Of a stretch of DNA of 30,240 bases, positions 21,601 through 30,240 are shown piece by piece. The DNA is taken from the NCBI RefSeq assembly GCF_001949145.1, contig NW_019091612.1, positions 219,599 through 249,838 on the forward strand, written 5' to 3'. Under the pieces are notes generated by a model. That model did not search any database, had not been told where the DNA came from, and saw nothing but the letters and a program-made list of their open reading frames with translations. Source of the stretch: Acanthaster planci (Eukaryota; Echinodermata; Asteroidea; Valvatida; Acanthasteridae). The position numbers and the translations under genes were made by a program. Within the stretch, counting starts at the first letter, position 1. Each line of letters opens with the position of its first letter.

Positions 21601-24600
21601 TTTGCTGAAATGAAAATGAGAAGACCGTCTGTCCCCAGGCTACGATATGTGACAAACGTTATGTCTGTCCATGTGACAAACGTTACTCGTTTAGAAAAAC
21701 TTACATAGTGTTCATTTTTACTGAAGTTTAATAATTAGTCTTATTAACAAAAGTGATTTTGAAAACTGAAACAAGTCTGGTTTGTAAACAGTTCTGTTGT
21801 CATGCTCTAATTCAAACACCAGAAAACTGTCTGTTCATTTAACATACGTTATCCATGTGACAGACGTGATGTCTGTCTAGTGACAAACGTTACATATTTT
21901 TCTTGAAATAAATTTCAGTGTTATCTACACTGGAATTGTTTTTAAGAGATAATGAAAGTTTCTAAAAGTAAACTAACAAGAGTATTTAATACATTGCAGG
22001 TAATTTTCAATTATGTTTTGAATTTAATTTTCACATTTAAGGAACAAAGTGTTTGTCCATGTGACAAACGTTATACCTTCAAGAATTAACTTCTGTAATT
22101 TCTTAGATACTGCTCAATTTATCTTTACATTTCTGTGGCAACAATCAGAAACAGTGAAGGCATACAACTTGTAAGTAAGCAAAAAAATAATGGCAAAATT
22201 TTACAGTTGGAAAGTTGTATTGAATGTCACGCAAATGTACCTGTTAGTGTGGACAGACCCCTATACTGAAAGCACTGTTTAGCCTCAATTTTGCCATTGA
22301 CACCAGCTTCAGCTTCAGTCTTCATTTGTAGGAATTTAGTCCCCTGTATTCAAACTTGAGAGCGTAGTACTGCTTCCACTCTGCTACAGAAACATTCGAT
22401 CATTTTAGTATTAGCCACACATTTGCTTCCAATACATGTTGTAAACATACGAAAACAAACTGCAAAGTTGAGATTTGGAAAAGGGCCATGCAGAAGTTAA
22501 TAGCTATACATGTAGGTGGCAAGTGTCTGAGCCTTGCATGTGTATTGTGGGGCGTGTAAACATGGACCACCAATCTGGATTTGAGCACCCATGTGCAAAA
22601 GTGCACTGCACAGTACAGGGGATCCTGTATTGGAAAAAGTTGGGGGCGGAGTTTTGGGGTAGGCGGAATGGACATCATGTGACATATGTTGGTGTTTTTT
22701 TACCACAGTAGCTCTAACGCACATGGTTACTGTTGACTTTTTTGTTAGAATCTGAAAAGCATAACTTGGCTGCCTTTATTCTGTTTCTGTTTTATTATTT
22801 TTATTGTCCTTCATGTTGACATATTGTAAGACTTGCTGTTAGGCCATTTGATAACTTGTAAACAAACCAGAATGGTATTGCATGGTATCAATAGCAGTGC
22901 AAACTTGTTGATGGCTGAACACCAGGTGGTAAACCCATTTTTGAGCAGCTAATTCTTAGAAACACAGGGTAATTCCTTATTGGTGTGCTTGGACCATGGA
23001 CCATCACTGGCAGGTCAACTGTTATTTGGCTAGTAACTTGGACAATCCTGTCCGAAATCCCTTAGGCTGAAGGGCAAAGGGTGGAATGCATGGGCCAGGT
23101 CCAAGTTGTGATGTGGAACGCGTTTAATTTATAGAAACAGCTGTTGGTATCTGACAGCTTGTAAACAACTAGAGTTTGTGCCACTTTGAGGCTGTGCTGT
23201 TGAAGTCATGTGTTGAGCTTCTGAAGTGCATGTTGGATGAACGGGTAATCTGCTTGGCACCGATTCAAAGAAAATCTGACAGCTCATAAAATTTATCTCT
23301 TGTATTGAAGCGTGCTGCATTCAGCAGTGGTAAGGTTGGGCCCATCCTCCATGTTGTTAAGAGATCCTGCTAAACCATTGAAAGCCATACTGTATTCTTT
23401 GTGCTTGTTCTAAACAAAATTTTAGTGCTGAACCCTAAATTGAAATATCAAATTAAGCATAAAACTGAAATCAAAACTGTGAAGAGATTTTGGTTAGCTG
23501 ATGTTTGCAAAAGCCTGTAACAGTTCTGTCCTATAGAGGCTTTCTGTAGTAGCCATCTTTTATACAGGACAGTTCTTTTGTTAAAAAGGGTATGCGCAAA
23601 GAAGGTTTCCCTGTGGAACAAAAGAACTGCCATTCAAGATGGCTACCATGCAAAACCTTGTATTCACCATGCACAAGTACCCCCGCACTGATGATTACAT
23701 ACATGTATATTGCAATGTTATTGGTTGTATTCTACACCACTGAGACTTGTGAGAACAAGGCTGTGAACAATATGTGATCGAAGGGAAGATAAGTACGTGC
23801 TTAAAATGCTCCTTGATTTCTTGGTTCACGTGTGGAACTTACACATTTATGAAGTTACTTCATGTGATCGCACATGCTGAAAGACAGTTGCAAAAGTTTG
23901 TTCCCTAGGCCTCAGAAACAGTTAAGAAATCATATCTTGGAAACAGGCCACTTCATACCTCACAATGAGACTTTGTTTATCAGTTTGGCCGTTGCGCAAC
24001 TAGTTCTTTTGTTTTTTTCTGTAGCCAAATCAACTTGCCTGAACTTGGGAACTGGGTCCCTGAGCGTTATCATGTTTGTTACAACACAGGCACCCAAAAA
24101 GTTGTTGATTGGGCATTGTGGGCTGATCTGCTGACTTTTGACCCTTCATCACGCCACATGATATGGAGTGCCATATCAGCCTGTTTTTTTCTGGCAAGCA
24201 CTCCTTTTTCATTTGATGAACATGTGGCCCACTTTTTCAATGTTATCCCATTCCTGGCATATGTTCCTTTAAATTCATAATTGTCAGTTTGGGATATTTA
24301 TTTGAGTTGAGAGTTAAGTTAGAAATATACATGTAAGTCCTTAGTATCATCATTGAATTCATCATAAAGAATAAAGCAGTTGATGGCATGGGTTGCTAGC
24401 GCACAAAACATTCACCTCTGTGGTCCTGGGTTCGATTCCTGGCCAGGGCCATATTTGAGTAGAGTTGTTCTTCTTTCTAGTGCCACATTGGTTTTCCTTT
24501 GGGCTGTCCAGTTTTCCTCCCTCCACAAAAATCAACCCTTACAGTTTTTTACTGCAATGTCACGGTGTCCCTTTAACAGTTGTTTGTGGCTGCCTGTTGT

Positions 24601-27600
24601 GCCATTGTATGCCCTCAGCTCGACCACATTGTACAGCCTGGGTAGTTGAAGTGCATTTGAACATAATTGTATGAAATTTTGCGCTTTGTGATTGAATAAA
24701 TTATTCCCTTATTAACAGACCATTCGTGTCACCTGCTATTGAGTTAACCCAGAAATTGCAGTATTTAGATTCAAGGCAAAATTTTACACCAGCCAACAAG
24801 GCAAGTTTTTCACTCTCTGTGCTTTTCCAATATTTCCTGAAATGCTGTGTACATGTAAGCTTATTAGAACCTATTAAGCCAAAAGAGACATTTTTGAAAG
24901 ACAGCATTGCAGTGTAAGTAGTAAACTGAGTGAAATTTGAGTCCTGTTTCAATAGATTATGTCCTGGAGGTTGACTTGGCCCAAGTACTGTCTCAACCCA
25001 ACAAAACGAATGAAATATTCCATCTTTCAATTGCCCGCTCACCATTCAGGTTGGTTTCATTTTTTTCAAGTGTTTCCTTCAATACCTCTCACACCTTAGG
25101 ATGATTTTGTTTCAATACCAAAAGCTTCCACAAACTGTGTTATTTTCTCAAGAGAATACTTGTGTAAAGCAATGACCCTTTTCACACTTCCTAGCTATCA
25201 ACCAGCATGAGGTTAGTCCTTGGTTCTCTGGAGAGAATCCTGCTTTTCCTGACAAGGCCAAAGCAAACTGTCAGCAGCTGAGGACCAGAAAATTCATTGA
25301 GATTAACAGTGTTGTTGACTGAGCGAAAACCTGGAAATTCGCCAAGCAATGAAGTGACATTGGTCAAACCACAAATCAGCTGATCTGTACTGTTACCAAG
25401 ATTCGGATCTAGCTGTGGATCTGGCCGTCCAGCAGAAATCAACACTCCATAATTTTATATATTCCACAATAACCTCAGAACCAGCTCCTATTGAATTTGA
25501 ATAATGTGACTTTCAGCAAAATTTTATAGGGAAATGAAAAGATGCACTGGGGTTTTCCCTCTGTTGATAATTTGGGGTTTAGTTTTTGAATTCATAAGAA
25601 AAAATGACAAGCCTGCTTGGGCAGGACGAGTCTCCTGCCTGGTTCCCGGCCTTATGTGCAACGACACTGTACGTAAGTTGTGCACAAATACACACCAATG
25701 GAGGGCATTTGCACAGAAAATCCTGGTCCCCAAAACAGTCTAGTCCATTTGTTCAACTACCTGGGAGAACCTTGCGGAAACTTGATTCTACTCACATGCT
25801 GCCAAGTCTGAACAGATTGGTTAAAACACACATAGCGTGATAGCACTGCATGCGTAACACATTTTTCCGTAGTTTTAGGAACACATGTTAATTTCACCTA
25901 TTAGGCAAGGACCAAAGAAAAATGTCTTCACAACTTGGTCCAAATTTGCCTTGCAAAATGACTTGTACCATAATGCATTGAAGGCACAAAAACTCCTAAG
26001 CACCGTTACGTATGCACAACACATGCCCGTGTAGTAGCATGCATATCAATGTCCAATTTATTAACCTTTGACCCTTTGCATTCACCAGAGCACTTGTTCT
26101 GGACATTAGGTTTAAGTTGGCTTAACTTGGGCCACTTGTGCACCACTTATGGAAATGGAAGTGGATAGAAAGTGAACAAATAATGTCCAGAATCCAGAAT
26201 AGGACTCAAACCCTTGGCCTCCTGGTTTACCAGTTAAGATGTCTTAACCACTGGACTGCTGGGAAAATGTTGTCGAGAAAAATTATATGAGTATAACTAG
26301 GAGAAGAAAAATGTTAAAAACCATTCAGCCATATTGAATTAAAACTTAAGGTTAAATTCTTTATATCGGGAACCCAAGAATAAAAATGGAATAAATGCAT
26401 AAAATTGCATCACAAATTAAGGTCAGTGATGCTGGTGAATGACATAAATTTGTGATGAATTATATCAACCTTTTTTACACTACATAACAAAAAATGGAAG
26501 TCATACATGGAACCCAAAATAGTCTGGTACCACCTCATTTAACAGATTGCAGTGAATAAGATTCTGGGAACCCGATCAAAAATGGCTTCTTTGCAAATAG
26601 GGTTTATTGCATCATTATGTGTGTCTCTGGATAAAAAATAGTTGGCAAGCAGCTGTTGATTTCCATACAATGGAATGGACACTGGTGAAGTACTGTTTAG
26701 TTAATGGTTTCCAAGTTGCTGGCTTGACCTACATATCTTAGCAATCACACAAGTGGCCATAAGTACTTATCCTCTTATCCTCTAACAACCTTGGATGGAT
26801 ACTTTGGGGTTTTTGATTGTAATTTGTGAGTTCTATACTTCCTGCACATATCAGGAAATTTTTATTTCGTAAATCATTATCAATTTGCAGCTTGGGAAAA
26901 GTTGGTGTATTGCCTGAGCTTTTATCACATCATACATGTAGATGTTATTTCTGTGGTTTGGGGATAGAGTAACATTAAAAAAAGTAATCTTGCAACATTA
27001 TAAATCATGACCAAAGACAAATAAAAATACAAACCAGAATTCACCATATGTGGCCAGTACTGATAAAAAGAGTTCCCCCAATCAGAAATGGTGTACAGGC
27101 AAATGCTGTTGAGAATACCGTAAAAGCACTTTAGACTCAAAACTCTGAAGAGTGGGTTTTTTAGGGTGCAGAGAAACGAAACACAAGAGTGCAGGATTTG
27201 TTTTCAAAGGACGAGGCTGTTAAGGGTTGTGCACCTGCCTGTTTGGGAAAAAATACTGCTAAGGTCATTTGGCCCATCCCTGGCTAGCTTAAACAACACA
27301 AGGTTAGATAACTTATGGGTCAAGGTTTGCATTAGAATTGACACAAAATGGGGGAAAACTTGTAAACAGTTCAAGGGTCAACCTTTAGGCCCACTTTGAA
27401 TTGTTGATTTTGGTCAAATAGGTCAGAGCCCTTGAAAAGGGCAAACTCCTCTGGGGAAAACAAGACACTTATAAAAGCAAGTAAGACCTTGATAAATGTA
27501 GCTTCAAGTGCAACTTGCTCATGTGCATGCCCTGGCTTGGAATGCATTTAGGGTAGCCAAATTTTGACTTGTGGGGACCCTGTCTTGTCCTTCTGGTGCT

Positions 27601-29461
27601 TTTAGCATTGTAGTCCATGGTATGAAGGCTTCCACTTGAACACTTAACTTTATCAAAGTGCTCAGCTTGCAATGACACTAGTTAAACTGTATTTTACCTT
27701 TGAAACTCATTAACCCTAGCAGTTCTGGTCTTGCATAGCATGAATGTATTGTTACACCCTGCGGTGGGAGGTTAGTGTGATAGTAAGGCCCCTTCTATTG
27801 TGATTGTGTAATCTAAAGATTTTGAAGATTTTTCTCTTCAATCATAGGTAGAGTTTGGAACAGTTTTGAAAAGTTTTATAGGGGTTAAATTACAGGCTTT
27901 AGGAAGAAGGGATAAACATGGTAAAGATTCAAGAGAGGAGAAAAGTTCCATTTGAAATAAAAATCATCCTTTATATAAATATTTTCGAAAAGTTGTGAAA
28001 TAGGTTCAATATTTTTGTTTTCTGTGATGGCAGTCAGGCCATAAAGCTTAACCCAGGCTCTCTATTTTGGGTTTGTTAAAATTTGGTTCACCACAAACTA
28101 CCCCACACTCTGGATCCCCTCCTTCCTTGGATTCAAATTCAAATTTCTGACAAAAATCAGAAATTGAAATATGCAGAGTACACTTTTGCAAACTTGTTCC
28201 TCATATCTAAGGACTTTTTACATTTTTACAGGCCAGGAAGGATGGTTAATGGTTCCATCCTAAATCTCCTTTTAAAGAAAACATTTTGAAATATGAACCA
28301 GTTTTTTATTAGTGCGTGGGTAAGAAGGTTTCTAAACTAGAAGTTCAGGGTTAATGCATGGAAAACCTTTGTGCTGTTATGATTATGAGGAGTAGCAGAG
28401 GAGGAGGGGCTTATCATGAGAGGGGGCGGGGAGCAGGCCTAATCACGTCTGGTGGAAACTTTTGCACCCTTAGGGTTCTGTCCTTTAATGTAATGAGTTC
28501 TAGACTTGCGACATAATTGTACATGTACCTTCCAGAAAATCAAGTCTTATCTTTGCTGCATATAAGCAATATATAACTTTGGACATTTGAACCTTGTGGG
28601 TTGGTAAAGTTCCAAGTTTTACAGTAAACAGGTTGATAAATATTGCTTCTATCTTATCAGTTTTTAAGCAACCTTTGTGGCCCTTGAAATGTTGGACAAT
28701 TTTTATTTGTGTCGGTTTTCAAATGGTTAAATGCAACTTCTTATTTGAATAATTTAATAAAAGTTTACTTAGTTAATTTTTGGCCCTTATTACCATAGTT
28801 AATTAGATTCATTAAGAAAAATTCAGGTTGTGTATTCCAACCAGTTATCTTTTAAGAATAGCCCACAAAATGGGGACAATTATTGTTGTTTATATCAGGA
28901 TCATGTATTTGACTTTTTCTGTTGTAGGTTGGCTGGATTTTTACGGATTTAGTTGCAGATGACCTAACTAAAGGAACAGTTAAACATGTCCGCAATATGG
29001 TGAGCAATGTACACTTTTACTGTCCCATAAGTAAAATCCAAAGTACTAATAATATTGTTTATTTGACAACGGTATTTGCTGGACACATTGTTATTGTCTT
29101 GATATCTGTCTTGGTTAATTTCATCTCAATCCATTTTTCATCGCCATGTTTATTGCTATTCTGCACTGTTACCTTGGCAGATATCTTTATTTCTTCCAAA
29201 GGAAAACTTAATTCAATAACAGTGTGACAAAATTAAAAGAAAGAATAACTGTTGGAATTTTTTCAGTGGTAAAGTGGGAGTATTTGAGTTTTTTTGAGAG
29301 AGATCAATTGTAGCAGTGACTTATCTTTGTGCAGGATGCGCATTTCTTGAGTGCGGAGGAATGTATCATGGCCGGGGAATATCAGAATCAACATCCCAAT
29401 CCATGCCGACTGGCTGCTGAGGGGACGTTTGGATCCAAGTTTGTCACATGTATCGTCACAG
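9591..29461 (+). CDS. NPLOC4: NPLOC4 (Npl4), p97/VCP ubiquitin cofactor; 11 coding exons, 3' end outside the window
   Basis: Npl4 pairs with UFD1 to bring the p97/VCP unfoldase to polyubiquitinated substrates in ER-associated degradation and related nuclear and cytosolic pathways. The joined exons are 9591-9605, 13520-13600, 14055-14167, 14615-14770, 15764-15812, 16849-16943, 17770-17893, 18463-18642, 19938-20024, 28928-28999 and 29335-29461, giving 1099 nt (about 366 codons). All have GT/AG borders and the phases agree throughout. Residues 1 to about 80 match the N-terminal ubiquitin-like domain. Residues 123-201 match the Npl4 zinc-binding region, with C123, H125, C131 and C134 and then C187, H190, C198 and C201 as probable ligands. 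From residue 212 the MPN-like domain begins (motifs [23 protein letters not shown]). The MPN fold in Npl4 is known to lack isopeptidase activity. Vertebrate Npl4 is about 600 residues, so roughly 40% is missing to the right. Recognition was by remembered family similarity; no search was run. Confidence 0.95.
9771..10220. mobile_element. Mutator-like MITE (450 bp) with 10-bp target duplications
   Basis: Identical ATAATAATTT flanks stand at 9761-9770 and 10221-10230. Long imperfect terminal inverted repeats of about 75 bp share CAGCCGTAA, GCATCTCCCATTT and a TACGGCA block. Long terminal repeats plus a 9-11 bp duplication are typical of Mutator-like elements. No transposase frame is present. A tRNA-like stretch lies inside. 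Confidence 0.8.
10018..10085 (-). repeat. tRNA-like stretch inside the Mutator-like MITE
   Basis: On the - strand, TGGCCGAGCGGTCAAGG resembles the A box of Ser/Leu tRNA genes, and GAGTTTGAATC about 30 bases later resembles the B box. The acceptor and T stems do not pair, so this is a relic and not a tRNA gene. Confidence 0.6.
10297..10502. mobile_element. MITE related to 8116-8313, opposite orientation
   Basis: Ends are GGGAAGAGTTCCATATACGG and, reversed, GGAAAGAGTTCCATATATGG. Read on the - strand it shares the TTGACACCCT and GACTGGTCTGAAAA blocks with the copy at 8116. The flanks (TTGATGTAC and TTGATAAGC) are only partly alike, so the target duplication is unclear. Confidence 0.75.
10510..10617. 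repeat. Hairpin-type inverted repeat (108 bp)
   Basis: The outer arms GCCTTATCGCTAATA and TATTAGCGATAAGGC are perfect, followed inward by partly matching TGATTTTGCACAA and TTGCGCAAAATCA arms. It begins 7 bp after the previous MITE. Confidence 0.8.
12302..12594. repeat. Element with three ATTTTGAAGGATTGAGG blocks, one inverted
   Basis: The block is at 12302-12319 (inverted), 12516-12533 and 12577-12594. A further inverted pair, CACTGCCTCAA and TTGAGGCAGTG, brackets 12482-12539. The structure suggests a rearranged or nested MITE. Confidence 0.65.
13520..13600 (+). CDS. NPLOC4: NPLOC4 coding exon 2, ubiquitin-like domain
   Basis: 27 codons, phase 0 at both ends. The acceptor is TTCTCCGGCAG and the donor AAG|GTATAA. 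It encodes the first strands of the ubiquitin-like (UBX-like) domain, beginning [12 protein letters not shown]. Confidence 0.9.
14055..14167 (+). CDS. NPLOC4: NPLOC4 coding exon 3, ubiquitin-like domain
   Basis: 113 nt, entering in phase 0 and leaving in phase 2, with donor GTAAGT. It encodes [20 protein letters not shown] and onward to the K of SSKIK, the middle of the ubiquitin-like fold. Confidence 0.88.
14615..14770 (+). CDS. NPLOC4: NPLOC4 coding exon 4, end of ubiquitin-like domain and linker
   Basis: 156 nt, phase 2 at both ends, acceptor GTGTACAG and donor CT|GTGAGT. It starts with KHGDMLYVA, the usual end of the ubiquitin-like fold. A variable Ser/Ala-rich linker follows, then the conserved stretch [20 protein letters not shown] that leads into the zinc region. 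Confidence 0.92.
14862..15097. mobile_element. 240-bp MITE family, copy 1
   Basis: The left end is GGGCCCTTTTCCAATACTCG and the sub-terminal block CTTCGGCTCCATCTCAGGCT is matched inverted at 15057-15079 (AGCCTGAGACGGAGACGAAG). The outer right end has decayed. It closely resembles 29534-29776 in the same orientation, including the central AATTTAATTTAAATGCTTCA. It lies in NPLOC4 intron 4. Confidence 0.8.
15764..15812 (+). CDS. NPLOC4: NPLOC4 coding exon 5, first zinc site
   Basis: 49 nt, phase 2 to phase 0, acceptor TTTTCAACAG and donor GAG|GTAAAC. It encodes [16 protein letters not shown], which holds the first Cys/His cluster of the Npl4 zinc-binding region. Confidence 0.93.
15961..16285. 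repeat. 12-bp minisatellite, CACAAGTCCCTT type
   Basis: Units CACAAGTCCTTC, CACAAGTCACCT and CACAAGTCCCTT alternate in a 36-bp higher-order pattern through about 16160; the units then degenerate. As 12 is a multiple of three, long frames stay open on both strands, but they are by-products. It lies in NPLOC4 intron 5. Confidence 0.92.
16849..16943 (+). CDS. NPLOC4: NPLOC4 coding exon 6
   Basis: 95 nt, phase 0 to phase 2, acceptor TCTCTTGCAG and donor AA|GTGAGT. It encodes [20 protein letters not shown] followed by SYIRKLTGG, a strongly conserved Npl4 stretch between the two zinc sites. Confidence 0.95.
17016..17300. repeat. Degenerate CTGGAAAAGT/CATGGAAATT interspersed repeat
   Basis: GCCTGGAAAAGT occurs twice, with CATGGAAATTCA in related forms at about 17050 and 17272. 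The wording resembles a repeat found across fish and invertebrate genomes; that comparison is from memory. Intron 6 of NPLOC4. Confidence 0.5.
17770..17893 (+). CDS. NPLOC4: NPLOC4 coding exon 7, second zinc site
   Basis: 124 nt, phase 2 to phase 0, acceptor TTATCTCCAG and donor CAG|GTAGGT. It encodes [17 protein letters not shown], then H...[20 protein letters not shown]. The C, H, C, C ligands and the [20 protein letters not shown] signature are diagnostic for Npl4. Confidence 0.97.
18463..18642 (+). CDS. NPLOC4: NPLOC4 coding exon 8, start of MPN-like domain
   Basis: 60 codons, phase 0 at both ends, acceptor TATTACTACAG and donor CAG|GTGAGG. It encodes [40 protein letters not shown] and the AIYEPPQ end. 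It carries no JAMM-type HxH motif, as expected for the inactive MPN fold of this family. Confidence 0.97.
19424..19626. mobile_element. MITE-like inverted repeat (about 200 bp, 49-bp arms)
   Basis: The left arm (AACACTCAACTGGAACTTGC, then GGGTTGAATAGGGGATTTTC) matches the reverse complement of the right arm (19576-19622) at most positions. The middle holds a run of G and a GAGACAGAGACAGAG stretch. No clear target duplication is seen. Intron 8 of NPLOC4. Confidence 0.75.
19938..20024 (+). CDS. NPLOC4: NPLOC4 coding exon 9
   Basis: 29 codons, phase 0 at both ends. It encodes [20 protein letters not shown] and ASKMGLRK, with donor AAG|GTTAGT. I placed the acceptor at ATTACTCATTTAG because this keeps phase 0 and gives exactly the four residues (RSTV) that the family has between PPQ and NSLELL. 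The AG ten bases downstream would break the frame. Confidence 0.85.
20130..20580. repeat. 43-bp tandem repeat with a 31-bp shortened variant
   Basis: The consensus unit starts GGGAATATTGCCTGCTCACT and ends GCATGCCCAATGT. About ten units are present. Two copies of the shortened form (GGGCCTTCTCACTTG-ACACATGCCCA) are interspersed. Open frames across it on both strands are repeat-driven. Start of NPLOC4 intron 9. Confidence 0.9.
21464..22073. repeat. Dispersed GTGACAAACGTTA motif, six copies
   Basis: Copies lie at 21464-21477 (inverted), 21649-21660, 21673-21686, 21857-21869 (varied), 21880-21893 and 22061-22073. Several are preceded by TGTCTGTCCAT. Spacing is irregular, unlike a tandem array. 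Confidence 0.8.
23549..23646. repeat. Inverted repeat with about 35-bp arms
   Basis: The left arm (GTAGCCATCTTTTATACAGG, ACAGTTCTTTTGTT) matches the reverse complement of the right arm (AACAAAAGAACTGCC, AAGATGGCTAC) with few changes. Probably a small MITE. Confidence 0.75.
24382..24712 (+). mobile_element. tRNA-derived SINE-like element
   Basis: A perfect B box GGTTCGATTCC lies at 24429-24439, with a weak A-box region before it. Then comes GGTTTTCCTTTGGGCTGTCC plus AGTTTTCCTCCC, resembling the central block of many marine-invertebrate SINEs, and a 3' tail with TGCGCTTTGTGATTG followed by AATAAATTATT. The family name cannot be given without a library search. Confidence 0.7.
26098..26270 (-). 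mobile_element. tRNA-related SINE-like stretch
   Basis: On the - strand, AGTCCAGTGGTTAAGA (A-box like) is followed about 30 bases later by GGGTTTGAGTCC (B-box like). Beyond it stands an inverted pair, TTCTGGACATTA (26098) and TAATGTCCAGAA (26181). It does not fold as a full tRNA. Confidence 0.55.
28928..28999 (+). CDS. NPLOC4: NPLOC4 coding exon 10
   Basis: 24 codons, phase 0 at both ends, acceptor TTCTGTTGTAG and donor ATG|GTGAGC. It encodes [20 protein letters not shown] and VRNM, following GLRK of the previous exon without a gap in the family alignment although 8.9 kb of intron lies between. Confidence 0.95.
29335..29461 (+). CDS. NPLOC4: NPLOC4 coding exon 11, last in the window
   Basis: 127 nt, phase 0 to phase 1, acceptor CTTTGTGCAG and donor ACAG|GTTAGT. 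It encodes [30 protein letters not shown] and [12 protein letters not shown], a conserved part of the MPN-like domain. The following exon lies past the end of the window. Confidence 0.95.
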
Positions 29462-29533
29462 GTTAGTTTTCTCACCCCAACCATATTTAATCGTTCAAAT
29501 CCATCAGAAGGTTGACAAGATCTTGTAGCCCAA

Positions 29534-29776
29534 GGCCGTTTTCCAATGCTCAACTTCGGCTCCGTCTAAGGCATCAACTGTTTTATTTACTAGCTGACTT
29601 TGAAGCTGTAAGCGCAGTAATTAGTCTAATAGTGTCACAAAACATCAAATAAGATCCAAGAGATTCAGAAATTACAGTTATCCAATTTAATTTAAATGCT
29701 TCAGGCCCACAATCATGGATTGGTTTTGGGAATGAAGCCTGAGACGGAGCCCAAGTCGAGTATTGGAAAAGGGCCC
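29534..29776. mobile_element. 240-bp MITE family, copy 2
   Basis: Same family and orientation as 14862-15097. The right end CGAGTATTGGAAAAGGGCCC is intact, and the left end (GGCCGTTTTCCAATGCTC) is slightly degraded. It lies in NPLOC4 intron 11. Confidence 0.82.
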
Positions 29777-30240
29777 AAGTGTTGTTTTACACCAGACTTG
29801 ATGCCCTTCTTAGATTATGGACAAAGTTTAGACATTGGGTTTCAACACAATTATAAATTATAAAGGACTGATCCTGGATGTTTCCTAAGGATTCATCATA
29901 TTTTTTTGGTCAAAAAAGAGATGTCAAACATTTTGCCTACTGCTATGTGGCAGTTTATGACTGTTTCCTCTTCCTATGCCCATTGTGACCCTCAAATAGC
30001 AAAGATTTACATCGTCTTTAACCATAATTGATACTTCCATGCTTTCCATCACATTGGTAACCCTAACCTCAAAGTTTTAATCATATATACATGTACATGT
30101 AATCTTGTTTGATTCGATCTTAATAATAAATAGTGCGTGCTGATTTAGACCAGTTGATGATTTCACTTTTGACAGTATAAGTTGCCATGCCCCCACCCAT
30201 TCACTTTGCATGTAACAAATACATGTAGGTGTTTAAATGG

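Larger units (their letters stand above)
20025..28927 (+). other. NPLOC4: Intron 9 of NPLOC4 (8.9 kb)
   Basis: The longest intron. It holds the 43-bp array, the GTGACAAACGTTA motif group, a hairpin repeat (23549-23646) and two SINE-like stretches. The stretches 22090-23540, 24720-26090 and 26470-28927 show no convincing gene; a possible - strand coding relic is at 25195-25460. Confidence 0.8.

Noticed and set aside
24035-24280. 81-codon + strand frame containing [12 protein letters not shown].
   Set aside because: No family resemblance, no fitting splice sites toward NPLOC4 exons, and exon 9 joins exon 10 in phase without it.
26210-26262. Possible tRNA gene on the - strand.
   Set aside because: The box-like words are present, but flanking stems do not pair. 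It is better read as part of a SINE-like repeat.
28996-29227. 76-codon + strand frame after NPLOC4 exon 10.
   Set aside because: It is intronic read-through past a consensus GTGAGC donor; the following exon at 29335 is clearly the next NPLOC4 segment.

Overview
This is a stretch of animal nuclear DNA: AT-rich, short exons with consensus GT/AG splice sites, long introns and many small transposon relics. No bacterial, organellar or viral gene organisation is visible. Frequent ACATGTA and TAGGCC(T) words, tRNA-derived SINE tails and abundant MITEs suggest a marine invertebrate, perhaps a deuterostome such as an echinoderm. That placement is an inference and is weak.

Two protein-coding genes lie head to head and share a compact promoter of about 320 bp (9267-9590). 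To the right, on the + strand, is the 5' part of NPLOC4 (Npl4), the ubiquitin-binding cofactor that with UFD1 directs the p97/VCP unfoldase to its substrates. Eleven coding exons (9591-29461, about 366 codons, all phases compatible) cover the N-terminal ubiquitin-like domain, the Npl4 zinc-binding region and the first part of the MPN-like domain. The 3' part, including any terminal NZF finger, lies beyond the window. Intron 1 (3.9 kb) follows a five-codon first exon, and intron 9 is 8.9 kb.

To the left, on the - strand, is a gene I could not identify. Eight exons (9266 down to 1986) chain with matching intron phases, and three more (1842-1343) are probable. The product has a long low-complexity, Pro/Ser-rich, basic N-terminal region with RPxSA motifs, a proline-rich middle and a helical, charged C-terminal half that looks like coiled coil. 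The 3' end is not resolved.

The rest is intronic or downstream DNA filled with repeats: a 13-bp array (1-162); two inverted piggyBac-like MITEs with TTAA duplications (2144-2671, 3422-4012); a MITE family with a perfect 7-bp duplication (8116-8313, relative at 10297-10502); a Mutator-like MITE with 10-bp duplications and a tRNA-like core (9771-10220); a 240-bp MITE family at both ends of NPLOC4 (14862-15097, 29534-29776); a 12-bp minisatellite (15961-16285); a 43-bp array (20130-20580); a dispersed GTGACAAACGTTA motif (21464-22073); and two tRNA-related SINE-like stretches. I see no rRNA, CRISPR array, functional tRNA or prokaryote-type system. I found no convincing novel biological system. 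The most interesting items are the unidentified gene, the symmetrical bidirectional promoter and the transposon structures.
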